Positions 54,924 through 63,610 are shown, counted from the stretch's first letter. The stretch: DNA of 64,000 nt from CAIXSC01 sp046349915 (GCA_046349915.1 JAXMBL010000003.1:1736001-1800000), one strand, 5' to 3'. Notes: generated by a model not told the origin, from the sequence alone. Numbers and translations: made by a program.

Positions 54924-54947
54924 GTACGACGGACTTCTAGTCCGCCG
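54924..54947 (+). repeat. Repeat family R3, left copy
   Basis: GTACGACGGACTTCTAGTCC and four further bases match, in reverse orientation, 22 of 24 positions of 56211-56234. It is itself palindromic (GGACT...AGTCC). A shorter related piece (GTACGACGGACT) lies at 54902-54913. Confidence 0.7.
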
Positions 54948-55041
54948 AAACGCATGTACAAGCAAGCCGCCGCACAGCCACTGCCAGCCGCCTCTCCGAC
55001 TTCCCTAATGGTCGGCATGGCGAGGAGCCGAGTCCTCCATC

Positions 55042-55134
55042 GGAGTCTCCCGCCAAGGTTACGAAGCACTTGTCCTTCAAGCCGGAGGCTTGATAGCCAT
55101 TAGCCTGTGGTTGAGCGAAGCGACACCACCGGTA
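55042..55134 (+). repeat. Repeat family R2 (twin hairpin), copy 1
   Basis: A 93-bp unit sharing 66 of its last 70 positions with 55986-56055. It holds two small hairpins, CAAGCC-GGA-GGCTTG and CCTGTGGT...ACCACCGG. It sits in the 466-bp gap 54864-55329, where no gene is seen. Confidence 0.8.
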
Positions 55135-55329
55135 AGCCCGGTCATTAGTCATTAGTCATTGGTCACATTAGGGGCCTGACCTTTGATGCGCGACAGTGCG
55201 TTGTCACAACCCATTCAAACGATCGCACGCAAGAGACCACATCGCTCGACCGCCACGGGCCTCTTGAACAAACGACCCGATTCTTGCTGGGCCACTCGCC
55301 CGCAACGCCACGCGATTCGACGCGCGTCA

Positions 55330-55701
55330 TCAAGAACACGGTTTGAGGTCCCGTGCTAACGGCGGGGACCATGGATCGTGGCCACCCGCTGAGAAGAACT
55401 CTAGCTGCGACAGGCGACCTTGCTTTTGCATCAACACGACGCCGACGACGCCGCCTTCCTTGTCCGTTCCAGCGTAGGAACTCAAATCTTCTTCTCGATC
55501 GCTAGGTTCGACGGGTTCGAAGAAGATGGTTGGGCACTCACCGCAGCCGCAGCGGCCGACGACTTGCAGCGTGGCAACCTGTTCTGAGAACTTCGGCTTG
55601 GCGTTTTCGAGTAGCTTCAGGACTGTCTGTCGCTCGTCGGAGGTCAGGTCACGCGGGGGGACTGCGATGAAGTACGGAAACGCGGGTTCTTCGGATGTCA
55701 T
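55330..55701 (-). CDS. Small Cys-motif protein of unknown function
   Basis: A 123-residue soluble protein. A helix (SDERQTVLKLLENAKPKFSEQVATL) precedes a tight cysteine motif VVGRCGCGECPTIFF (C51, C53, C56). Beta strands follow (GGVVGVVLMQKQGRLSQLEFFS) and a final Cys122. The CxCxxC motif suggests a metal or Fe-S site. There is no signal peptide. It is bracketed by two copies of repeat R2 and by inverted copies of R3, so it may be carried by a repeat-flanked segment. I do not know the family. Confidence 0.6.
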   Translation of the reverse strand: MTSEEPAFPYFIAVPPRDLTSDERQTVLKLLENAKPKFSEQVATLQVVGRCGCGECPTIFFEPVEPSDREEDLSSYAGTDKEGGVVGVVLMQKQGRLSQLEFFSAGGHDPWSPPLARDLKPCS

Positions 55702-55962
55702 GACGCAGTGCGAACCAAGACGGTCGTTCTGTGAAGCTTTACGCTAGCCGTAACCGGGCGGCGACAAAACGTGAACCACTTGCCGCCCGCCATTTTGACG
55801 CTCCCACTCACGGCATGGTTCAAGTAAGCCGCTGCGCGGAGGACGTGATCCTAGCGTTTTCTCTTCTTGGATGCCAGTTTTGCCAGGCCATGCGACTCGA
55901 ATCACAGTGCAACGGCCGGCGGCCGGTTCTCCGCGTTCCCCCATGGTTGACGAGGTTCGGCG

Positions 55963-56055
55963 AGAGTCTCCGGCCATGGGCAAGAAGCATTTGTCCTTCA
56001 AGCCGGAGGCTTGACAGCCGTTAGCCGGTGGTTGAGCGAAGCGACACCACCGGTA
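55963..56055 (+). repeat. Repeat family R2 (twin hairpin), copy 2
   Basis: The second copy, in the same orientation as copy 1. The hairpins CAAGCC-GGA-GGCTTG and CCGGTGGT...ACCACCGG are intact here. Compensating differences are in loops and one stem base. It sits in the 559-bp gap 55702-56260. Confidence 0.8.
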
Positions 56056-56210
56056 CGCTGCCGCGCTCGCCACGGATGCCACGACTGTTGCCTTTGCCTC
56101 TGGCAAAGCAGCATTAGCCGTTGCCCCGCGACAGCCGCCTCTCGATGGCAACGTAGTAAAGCAACTAGCGGAGCGGCCCTCGTTCTACGTTCGTTCTGCA
56201 CTGTCTTAGT

Positions 56211-56234
56211 CGACGGACTGGAAGTCCGTCGTAC
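56211..56234 (-). repeat. Repeat family R3, right copy (inverted)
   Basis: CGACGGACTGGAAGTCCGTC plus four bases, the inverse of 54924-54947. A further GTACGACGG piece lies just downstream. The two R3 copies bracket a segment of about 1.3 kb. Confidence 0.7.
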
Positions 56235-56260
56235 AAATCAGGGTACGACGGATCGTCGAA

Positions 56261-57148
56261 TCAGCGGCGGATCTTTGCGGAGAAATCGGGCGAATTGCGA
56301 TAGAGTCTCGCGAGCGGCGAGACATTGGAGCGTCGCTCGAGCTCCTCGAAGGGGACGCTGCGGTCGAGCAGGCCGAGGTTGTAAGCGAGTTGGCCGGAGA
56401 GTCCTGGCAGCAGCACTTCGGCGCCGTAGGGAATCTGACTGGGAGCGATTCGGTTCACGTGTCGCGCAATGTTCGTGGTGCAGTTGTTCGTGACCGTATC
56501 GTAGAACTCGGGTTGCTCGTACAAATGATTGACGCGATCCGCGATGTCGACGAACAGCTCCCGTACTTTGTCGGGCGTCGTCTGCACTCGGTAAACGAAT
56601 ACGTCGTCTCCGCGAGTGTTGGCTCGAAGCCCCACGGCGTCTCGCTCGTCGGCCATCACGTACATGATCTCGAATTGCCGCATTGAACCGAGCAGCGGCG
56701 AATAGAACTCCCCCTTCTCCAAACGAACTTCAACCGATGAGATCAGATAGCGACCGTCCGCAAAGCCGAAGCTCAACATGGTGTGTGCGAGTAAGGGAGC
56801 GGCGGCGAAGGGGACGACAATGTAGTCGACCGTTTCGAGGTCCCGCAGATCGTAGGCTCTCGTCTCGAAGCTTTCGATCGGATCATTTTCCGTGATGTAG
56901 TCGAAGTTGCGGACATCATGCACGACGACTCGACTCCCATCAAAGTCGATCCGAGGCAGGCGTGCATGCTGGGGCGCCCAGTCGCGGTTGTTCGAAGGAG
57001 ACACGGGGATCGAACCTGCGACGTCTTCCGCGGTGGGCAATGAAAGTCCTGGGAGGATGCCGTTGTTGGGAGAAGCAGATTTGTTAGCTCGACATCCGGC
57101 CAGAACGACCATCAAGATACTCGTCAGAATCGCCAACTTGACAGCCAT
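56261..57148 (-). CDS. DUF4105-family lipoprotein
   Basis: A 295-residue protein from the ATG at 57148; the frame is open to 57277 but the signal peptide MAVKLAILTSILMVVLAGC (Cys19 lipobox) fixes the start. The body, WAPQHARLPRIDFDGSRVVVHDVRNFDY, then HTMLSFGFADGRYLISSVEVR, and later FYDTVTNNCTTNIARHVNRI, is the DUF4105/Lnb N-terminal periplasmic family. The NNCTTN block carries the conserved Cys with a His behind it, resembling a NlpC-like peptidase arrangement. It is likely anchored facing the periplasm. The 5' leader has a stem-loop at 57245-57262. Confidence 0.8.
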   Translation of the reverse strand: MAVKLAILTSILMVVLAGCRANKSASPNNGILPGLSLPTAEDVAGSIPVSPSNNRDWAPQHARLPRIDFDGSRVVVHDVRNFDYITENDPIESFETRAYDLRDLETVDYIVVPFAAAPLLAHTMLSFGFADGRYLISSVEVRLEKGEFYSPLLGSMRQFEIMYVMADERDAVGLRANTRGDDVFVYRVQTTPDKVRELFVDIADRVNHLYEQPEFYDTVTNNCTTNIARHVNRIAPSQIPYGAEVLLPGLSGQLAYNLGLLDRSVPFEELERRSNVSPLARLYRNSPDFSAKIRR

Positions 57149-57243
57149 GATGGCATCCGAGCAGCACGAGCGACAGCTTGGGCGTCGAGCCACCGCTCGG
57201 CGGCCGCTCTGTCGGTTGTCGTGCTGTGTTCGAAGTGCCTTCA

Positions 57244-57264
57244 TCGCTCGCCTTTCTGGCGAGC
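57244..57264. other. Stem-loop in the divergent gap before the DUF4105 gene
   Basis: CGCTCGCC / GGCGAGCG with a 5-nt loop, about 95 bp upstream of the DUF4105 start. A longer imperfect inverted pair (CAGCACGA...TCGTGCTG, 57162-57226) lies beside it. It could be a leader structure; there is no T tract. Confidence 0.4.
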
Positions 57265-57433
57265 GAGCTGGTACCAAAGACTACCCAAATTGACAAGGTC
57301 AATCGGGCTCGCAACCACCAACGGCGCCAGGGCCGGTGCTGAAGTGTGGTTGGATTTCGCACGGTTTGTGGGGGTGACGGGTTGATTGAGTTCCGCTGGT
57401 CCAGTAGGGTCACGCCCACAGGAGAACATCACC

Positions 57434-58291
57434 ATGCGATTGGTCACTTACCAAAGTGTTTCAGGGCCGCGAGTTGCGGGAATCCGCGACGGCCAGTATG
57501 TCGATTTGGCTCAGACAGATCCCTCTTTGCCAAATACGCTCAAGGAACTGCTCGCGGCAGGTCCTGCTGCTTTAGAACGAGCTCGACAATCGATCGCGAC
57601 GGGCCAGGCGTTTTCCGCCGAGGGAATTCAACTGCTGGCGCCGATTCCCAACCCTGAGAAGGTGATTTGCATCGGGCTGAACTACGCGGACCATGCGGCC
57701 GAATCTGGGGCAGCGATCCCGACCGAGCCGGTGGTGTTTAATAAGTTTCCGACCGCCGTCAGTGCTCCCGGCGCTCCAATCGTTCTGCCCAAGGTGACCG
57801 AAAAGGTCGACTACGAAGCGGAACTCGTCGTGGTGATCGGCGTGGGTGGGCGGCACATTCCCGTGGAACAAGCCTACTCGCATGTGGCCGGGTACACCTG
57901 TGGTCACGACGTTTCCGCTCGCGACTGGCAATTGCAGAAACCGGGCGGTCAGTGGCTGCTGGGGAAGACCTTCGACACGTTCGCGCCGTTCGGCCCGGCG
58001 TTGGTGACGTCCGACGAGGTGAGCGATCCTGGCAATCTGAACATTGCCTTGCGGATCGATGGCGTAACCTTGCAGAACTCAAACACCCGCCAGCTGATCT
58101 TCTCGATCGACAAGCTGATTTCGTACGTCTCGGGCGTCTGTACGCTCAAGCCGGGCGATGTGATCTTCACGGGCACCCCGCCCGGCGTGGGTGCGGCCCG
58201 CAAGCCTCCGATCTTCCTCCGGCCTGGCAATCGAGTGGAAGTGGAGATAGAGGGGTTGGGCGTCTTGGAGAATCCGGTCGTTGCGGAGTAG
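57434..58291 (+). CDS. Fumarylacetoacetate hydrolase-family protein
   Basis: A 285-residue enzyme from the ATG at 57434 (AGGAGA 8 nt upstream; frame open from 57386). The FAH fold shows ICIGLNYADHAAE, the metal ligands in VDYEAELVVVIG (E128, E130) and GYTCGHDVSARDWQ, Lys178 in LLGKTFDTFAPFGP, and the ending DVIFTGTPPGVGAARKPP. Members are C-C hydrolases, decarboxylases or tautomerases acting on aromatic breakdown products or on oxaloacetate. Ureidoglycolate lyase is another common label. The exact substrate is unknown. It is cytoplasmic. Confidence 0.92.
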   Translation: MRLVTYQSVSGPRVAGIRDGQYVDLAQTDPSLPNTLKELLAAGPAALERARQSIATGQAFSAEGIQLLAPIPNPEKVICIGLNYADHAAESGAAIPTEPVVFNKFPTAVSAPGAPIVLPKVTEKVDYEAELVVVIGVGGRHIPVEQAYSHVAGYTCGHDVSARDWQLQKPGGQWLLGKTFDTFAPFGPALVTSDEVSDPGNLNIALRIDGVTLQNSNTRQLIFSIDKLISYVSGVCTLKPGDVIFTGTPPGVGAARKPPIFLRPGNRVEVEIEGLGVLENPVVAE

Positions 58292-58440
58292 GCGCCGGAA
58301 CGCCTCGCCACCTGGTAAGGTTGTACGGTCCAGGTAGAGTTTCGGGCTAGAACTGCCGAATTGTTCTCCAAGGGGATACGCCGCCGGGGGCGGCTGTCGA
58401 CGTTTCCCGATCACTCTGCGCGGCGGAGCCAGACAGCGTC

Positions 58441-59757
58441 ATGGAATTCCGACGCAGTGGACAATCTAATCAGCGACGGCGACGAGTACTCAAGGAGGAC
58501 ACGTCGCCCGCAGCAGCCGACGAGGCGGCGGAAGCCACCCCGCGACGTCGTCGTCGTGGGGGCGGTGCTACGCAGCGGCCTTATACCGATGCGGCGCTCG
58601 TCGAACATCAGGCTCGTGTGACCGACCTGATTCCCAAGCGCCCTTGGACTTTACTCGTCCTCATTCTGTCATCGCTGTTGGCCGTCACCTTCGTCCAGGC
58701 CTTGTATGCTCACCGGCATTGGGGCGCGAAGCTGGTTGGCGAACATAATTTGTCGGCGCTCGATCCCACGACCCGCGGCAGCCTGTCGGCGTGGCTGTCG
58801 TCGGCCCTTTTGGGGCTAGCGGCGGTCGCTTGCGTCAGCGTGTTTTCGATCCGCCGACATCGCATTGACGACTATAAGGGACGGTATCGTCTTTGGTTGA
58901 GCTTGGCGGTCGTCTGTCTCTTGGCGAGCATTGATGCGACGACCGATTTGCACGCAGTCGCTCGGCACGCGCTCGAGGTGGTCGCTAGTCGTTATGCGAG
59001 TGGGACTTCATTAGGCGAGTACACGCGGTTCTGGTGGGTCGCCTTTAATCTGGTCTTGGTGGTGGTCATCTCGGGCCGGATGAGTATCGAGATGCGTCGG
59101 AGCGTCGGGGCATCCGCGTGGGTGGTCGCGGCGGCGGCAAGTTACACGATGGTTGGGGCTCTAGAACTGGACTACGTATCCGCCTCCTCTCCCTTTACGC
59201 TGATCTTGATGCAATCGTCGGCGAAGATGGCGGGAGATGCGGCGCTATTGTTCGCGATCGGCACCTACGCTCGCTACGTTTTCCTCGACTCGCAAGGCAT
59301 CTTGGCTCAACGTCGCGCCGAACGCGAAGCCCGCCGCCGCAAGGCTCGAGCGGAACGGGAAGCTCGTCGTCAGGCGAAGGCGGAGGCCAAGGCATTGGCG
59401 GTAGCGGAAAAGGCGGCTCGCAAGGCTGCGAAAAAGTCGGGAGCCAAGGAAGCGGAGCCGGAAAATTCCGAGGACGAGAGCGACGAGTCGGTAGAGAAGA
59501 AGACCACGGAGGCTGCGCCCAAGGAGTCGGCGCCGGCGGCCAAGCCGAGTGCGCCAGCGGCCGCGAAACCGACCGAGTCGAAGAGTACACCTCCCGCCAA
59601 GCCAGCGCCCGCCGCGAAACCAACGCCTGCCCCGGCAGCGGCCGCGGACGACGACGAGGACGAGGAAGAAGACGACGATTCGGGCTCGAATCTCTCGCGA
59701 GCCGAACGCAAGCGGATGAAAAAGCTCGCGCGGCGCGAAGGACGCAAGGCGGCCTAG
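58441..59757 (+). CDS. Membrane protein with basic N-terminus and Ala/Lys/Glu coiled tail
   Basis: A 438-residue protein of unknown family. The first 65 residues are Arg-rich (TPRRRRRGGG), a cytoplasmic tail. About five or six helices follow (about 68-88, 115-137, 148-166, 195-214, 223-245, 258-278). From about 290 a continuous charged helix (AQRRAEREARRRKARAEREA) becomes an Ala/Pro/Lys linker, then an acidic run (DDDEDEEEDDD) and a basic end (RAERKRMKKLARREGRKAA). The alternating charge of the tail suggests binding to nucleic acid or to the ribosome, which is inference only. Confidence 0.65.
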   Translation: MEFRRSGQSNQRRRRVLKEDTSPAAADEAAEATPRRRRRGGGATQRPYTDAALVEHQARVTDLIPKRPWTLLVLILSSLLAVTFVQALYAHRHWGAKLVGEHNLSALDPTTRGSLSAWLSSALLGLAAVACVSVFSIRRHRIDDYKGRYRLWLSLAVVCLLASIDATTDLHAVARHALEVVASRYASGTSLGEYTRFWWVAFNLVLVVVISGRMSIEMRRSVGASAWVVAAAASYTMVGALELDYVSASSPFTLILMQSSAKMAGDAALLFAIGTYARYVFLDSQGILAQRRAEREARRRKARAEREARRQAKAEAKALAVAEKAARKAAKKSGAKEAEPENSEDESDESVEKKTTEAAPKESAPAAKPSAPAAAKPTESKSTPPAKPAPAAKPTPAPAAAADDDEDEEEDDDSGSNLSRAERKRMKKLARREGRKAA

Positions 59758-59911
59758 TTGGACAGCACCAGGTTTAGTCGCTTGAGCCAACTATAACCGG
59801 TTACAGGATGAGTATTTAGAGTGGGTCGAGCAATCGACGGCGTCGGCATGGATCGCTCCGTGAGCGAACATCGATAAGACGACGTTTTCTCTTCGCTCGA
59901 AAACGAATTCC

Positions 59912-60005
59912 ATGAGTGAAGATCAGCGAAGAGGAGAGTTCCCAGAACTCGACCTGCTCCGCGCCCAAGAAAAGGGAACACTGATCTTCGCTGATCCTCA
60001 CTCAT
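59912..60005. repeat. Large intergenic palindrome (R4)
   Basis: Arms 59912-59943 and 59974-60005 (32 nt each) pair with four mismatches; the core is GATCAGCGAAGA / TCTTCGCTGATC and the outer part ATGAGTGA / TCACTCAT. The loop is 30 nt. It lies in the 479-bp gap before gltX, which has no gene. Confidence 0.75.
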
Positions 60006-60045
60006 CGGGTCAGACTGTCCGAACTAGGTTTCTGGAAAATGGCTT

Positions 60046-60095
60046 CCTCCGCTCCGTCCTGATTCGTGGCATTAGTGCGATTCGTGGTCCACTTC
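60046..60095 (-). repeat. Dispersed repeat family R1, partial copy C (inverted)
   Basis: Read on the minus strand it gives GGACCACGAATCGCACTAAT followed by GCCACGAATC, the start of copies A and B. The rest of the unit is absent or diverged. Confidence 0.65.
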
Positions 60096-60236
60096 CTTTG
60101 GTGTTTTGCAGCCGTGAACTCGGCGAACCTGACTCTGTCCAGCGAAGCCACCCGCCTCGTCGAAACGCCCGCAATGCGCTACATTGCGAGCTGCCAAACG
60201 CTGGCTTAGGCCCCTTCTGCTTTGGGAATGTCCTTT

Positions 60237-61826
60237 ATGACGGTTCGTACTCGATTCGCTCCCAGTCCGACTGGTTACCTGCACATTGGCGGCGTGCGGA
60301 CGGCGCTTTTCAATTGGCTGTTTGCTCGCCAGCACGGCGGTCAGTTCCTGCTGCGAATTGACGACACGGACCAACAGCGAAACGTGGCCGAAGCGTTGCA
60401 GCCGATCCTGGATGGGTTTCGCTGGTTAGGGCTCGATTGGGACGAAGGACCAGACGTGGGTGGGCCTCATGCTCCTTACTTTCAGTCGCAGCGATTACCC
60501 GGTTATCAGGCGGCGGTCGCCCAGTTGTTGGCTCGGGGGGCGGCTTACCGCGACTATGCGACGCCCGAAGAGTTGAAGGCGGAACGCGAGGAGGCCGAAC
60601 GCGAGAAACGCCCGCTGATCTACAGCCGACGTTGGATGGCGAGCACGGATGCGGATGCTGCTCGTTTCGAGTCCGAGGGACGGAAGGCGGCCGTGCGATT
60701 GAAGATGCCGCGCGAGGGACAATGTCAATTCACGGATTTGATTCGTGGTCCCGTGTCTTTTGATTGGGCGGCCGAGCAGGATCATGTGATTCAACGTGCT
60801 GACGGAACCTGCCTGTACCACATGGCCAGTGCGATCGACGACCACGATTTCGAGATCACTCATGTGATTCGCGCGGTCGAGCATTTGTCGAATACGCCGC
60901 GGCAGATCTTCATCATGCAGAGTTTGGGATACGAGTTGCCCGAATTCGCTCACCTCCCCTACGTCGCCGAACCGGGAAGCGCGAACAAGCTGAGCAAGCG
61001 GAAAATCGCCCAGTACCTCAAGCACGTCGACTTCCGCAAGCTGCATGAGCACGCCCTGGGCATTGCGAATGCCATAGGACAGGCGACGGCCGCCGAGACG
61101 TTCAATCCGGTGATCGTCGACTTCTACCGAGTGGCCGGGTACGCGCCCGATGCGATTCTGAACTATCTCCTGTTGCTGGGATGGTCCTACGATGACAGCA
61201 AAGAGGAGTTTACTCGCGACGAGATGATCCGACTGTTCTCGCTGGAGCGTGTGAACAAAGCGCCGGCCAGTTTCGACCCCAAGAAACTGTGGGCCTTTCA
61301 GGATCGGCACATGCGCGGGGTCCCCGTGAAGCAGAAGGTGCCGCAGATGCTGGGCTATTTGCAGAAGGCCGGCTATGTGACCAAGCCGCCGCCTTGTGAT
61401 GTGGGCCCTTACGTGCAGGCGATCATCGAGGCGGCGGGCGACCGGATCAAGACCGCGGGCGACATCTTGAGTTACACCGAGTTTTTCGTCGCGGACGAAA
61501 CGCTGCCCTACGACGAAGCCGACTTTGCGAAACAGTACGCGACCTCAGCCGCCATCGAGCTGGTGCGGGGTTTTCGGGATCGCGTCGTATCGCTCGAACG
61601 GTTTGAACCTGCCTCGTTAGAGGAACTGTTGAAGGCCTACGTGGCCGAGCGTGGGGTCAAAATTGGGCAGTTGATCCACCCGCTACGGCTGGCCGTCACC
61701 GGAAAGTCGGTCGGGTTAGGGCTGTACGAGGCAATGGCGATCCTGGGGCGGGGACGCAGTTTGGCTCGCATCGACCGAGCCTTGACCAAAGCGGGGGCGA
61801 GCGGCGTTGAGTCGGCGAAGGGGTGA
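60237..61826 (+). CDS. gltX: Glutamate-tRNA ligase
   Basis: A 529-residue class I synthetase charging tRNA-Glu. The start 60237 (MTVRTRFAPSPTGYLHIGG) is preferred, with GGGA 9 nt upstream; an ATG at 60228 and a TTG at 60222 are alternatives. The HIGH-type motif is HIGG (16-19), the KMSKS-type motif KLSKR begins at K251. LLRIDDTDQQRNVAEALQPILDGFRWLGLDWDEGP is the standard active-site region. The C-terminal helical anticodon domain is complete. Because GlnS is also encoded next door, it could be a discriminating GluRS that charges only tRNA-Glu. Confidence 0.96.
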   Translation: MTVRTRFAPSPTGYLHIGGVRTALFNWLFARQHGGQFLLRIDDTDQQRNVAEALQPILDGFRWLGLDWDEGPDVGGPHAPYFQSQRLPGYQAAVAQLLARGAAYRDYATPEELKAEREEAEREKRPLIYSRRWMASTDADAARFESEGRKAAVRLKMPREGQCQFTDLIRGPVSFDWAAEQDHVIQRADGTCLYHMASAIDDHDFEITHVIRAVEHLSNTPRQIFIMQSLGYELPEFAHLPYVAEPGSANKLSKRKIAQYLKHVDFRKLHEHALGIANAIGQATAAETFNPVIVDFYRVAGYAPDAILNYLLLLGWSYDDSKEEFTRDEMIRLFSLERVNKAPASFDPKKLWAFQDRHMRGVPVKQKVPQMLGYLQKAGYVTKPPPCDVGPYVQAIIEAAGDRIKTAGDILSYTEFFVADETLPYDEADFAKQYATSAAIELVRGFRDRVVSLERFEPASLEELLKAYVAERGVKIGQLIHPLRLAVTGKSVGLGLYEAMAILGRGRSLARIDRALTKAGASGVESAKG

Positions 61827-61918
61827 CCGCTCCTCCTTGGCTCGCCCGTCTGGCCCAAGTTGGTTAGAATGCGGCCTGCGAGGCGGATAGGATTCCTTAG
61901 AGTAGAGAGAGACCAGGG

Positions 61919-63610
61919 ATGAGTAGCGGCGACTCGACGCGCAACGACTTTATTCGTGACATCATCGACGAGCATCTACGGACGGGAAAACATGGCGGGC
62001 GAGTTCACACTCGCTTTCCTCCCGAACCGAACGGCTACCTGCACATTGGCCATGCCAAGTCGATTTGCCTCAACTTCGGGATCGCTCGCCAGTATAACGG
62101 CAAGTGCAATCTACGGTTTGACGACACCAACCCGACGAAAGAAGACGTCGAGTATGTCGATTCGATCATGGAAGATGTGCGCTGGTTAGGGTTCGACTGG
62201 GATGGGCTGTACTACGCCTCGGATTACTTCGAGCAGCTCTATCAGTGGGCCGTTCAGTTGATCAAGCAAGGGCTGGCTTACGTCTGCGACTTGACCGCTG
62301 AAGAGGTGCGTCTCCATCGAGGGACGTTGACGGCGCCAGGGAAAGGGAGTCCTTACCGAAGTCGTTCGGTGGAGGAGAACCTGGAGCTGTTCGAACGGAT
62401 GCGAAAGGGGGAATTCCCGGATGGCAGTCGGACGTTGCGCGCCAAAATCGACATGGCGGCCTCGAACGTCAACTTGCGCGATCCCGTGTTGTATCGCATC
62501 CTGCACGCGGAGCATCATCGCACGGGTGATCAGTGGTGCATTTATCCCATGTACGACTACGCTCATGGGCAGAGCGATTCGTTGGAAGGCATCACGCATT
62601 CCATCTGCACGCTCGAATTTGAAAACCATCGACCACTGTACGATTGGTTCATCCAGACGCTCGGCATCTATGCTCCGCAGCAGATCGAGTTTGCTCGACT
62701 CAATCTGACCTACACCGTCATGAGCAAGCGACGATTGCTGTCGCTGGTTCAAGAGAAGTTCGTGAATGGCTGGGACGATCCGCGGATGCCGACGATTGCG
62801 GGCATGCGTCGCCGGGGGTACACGCCCGAGGGAATTCGTCAATTCTGCGCCACGATCGGCGTGACGAAATTCAACAGCCTCACCGATGTGGCTCTGCTGG
62901 AGCACTGCCTCCGCGACGACTTGAACAAACGAGCGCCGCGCGTCATGGCCGTGCTGAATCCACTGAAGGTCGTGCTCACCAATTTCCCCGAGGGGCAGGT
63001 CGAACAGTTGGAGGCGGTCAACAACCCCGAGGATCCAGCGGCGGGCAATCGGTTCATCCCGTTCGGGCGAGAGCTCTACATCGAGCAGGACGATTTCCGC
63101 GAGACGCCGCCGAAGAAGTTCTTCCGGTTATCGCCGGGCGTCGAAGTGCGACTTCGCTATGGCTACTACATCAAGTGCCAGGAAGTGGTGAAGGATGCGG
63201 CGGGGAATATCGTCGAGTTGCGTTGCACGTATGATCCGGAGACTCGAGGCGGCCGCTCGCCCGATGGACGCAAGGTGAAGTCGACGATTCACTGGGTCTC
63301 GGCGGCTCAAGCCGTTCCGGCCGAAGTGCGATTGTACGATCGCTTGTTCCTGAAGGAGGACATGAACGATCTGGCGGAAGGCGAGGATTGGCGGGGCCAT
63401 CTGAATCCACAGTCGTTGACGACTGTCCAGGCCTTTGTCGAGCCATCGCTGGCGAACGCCGCGACTGGCGGCGTGCCATTCCAATTCGAACGACAAGGCT
63501 ATTTCCATTTAGACCCCAAGGACACGCGTCCTGGGCATTTGGTGTTTAATCGCACCGTGACGCTCAAGGACGCCTGGTCCAAGATCGAGAAGAAAGACCA
63601 GGGCGAGTAG
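61919..63610 (+). CDS. glnS: Glutamine-tRNA ligase
   Basis: A 563-residue class I synthetase. RVHTRFPPEPNGYLHIGHAKSICLNFG carries HIGH at 42-45, and VMSKRR at 267-272 is the KMSKS motif. LRFDDTNPTKEDVEYVDSIMEDVRWLGFDWDG is the GlnRS version of the Glu/Gln active site. GDQWCIYPMYDYAHGQSDSLEGITHSICTLEFENHRPLYDW is diagnostic for GlnRS, and the two C-terminal beta barrels are intact. GlnRS spread to bacteria from eukaryotes by ancient transfer, and Planctomycetes have it. It lies 92 bp after gltX and 1 nt before the symporter gene. Confidence 0.97.
   Translation: MSSGDSTRNDFIRDIIDEHLRTGKHGGRVHTRFPPEPNGYLHIGHAKSICLNFGIARQYNGKCNLRFDDTNPTKEDVEYVDSIMEDVRWLGFDWDGLYYASDYFEQLYQWAVQLIKQGLAYVCDLTAEEVRLHRGTLTAPGKGSPYRSRSVEENLELFERMRKGEFPDGSRTLRAKIDMAASNVNLRDPVLYRILHAEHHRTGDQWCIYPMYDYAHGQSDSLEGITHSICTLEFENHRPLYDWFIQTLGIYAPQQIEFARLNLTYTVMSKRRLLSLVQEKFVNGWDDPRMPTIAGMRRRGYTPEGIRQFCATIGVTKFNSLTDVALLEHCLRDDLNKRAPRVMAVLNPLKVVLTNFPEGQVEQLEAVNNPEDPAAGNRFIPFGRELYIEQDDFRETPPKKFFRLSPGVEVRLRYGYYIKCQEVVKDAAGNIVELRCTYDPETRGGRSPDGRKVKSTIHWVSAAQAVPAEVRLYDRLFLKEDMNDLAEGEDWRGHLNPQSLTTVQAFVEPSLANAATGGVPFQFERQGYFHLDPKDTRPGHLVFNRTVTLKDAWSKIEKKDQGE

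Noticed and set aside
54864..56260. Repeat region checked as a CRISPR array.
   Set aside because: Only two direct repeats about 920 bp apart, with a gene between them; no regular spacers and no cas genes.
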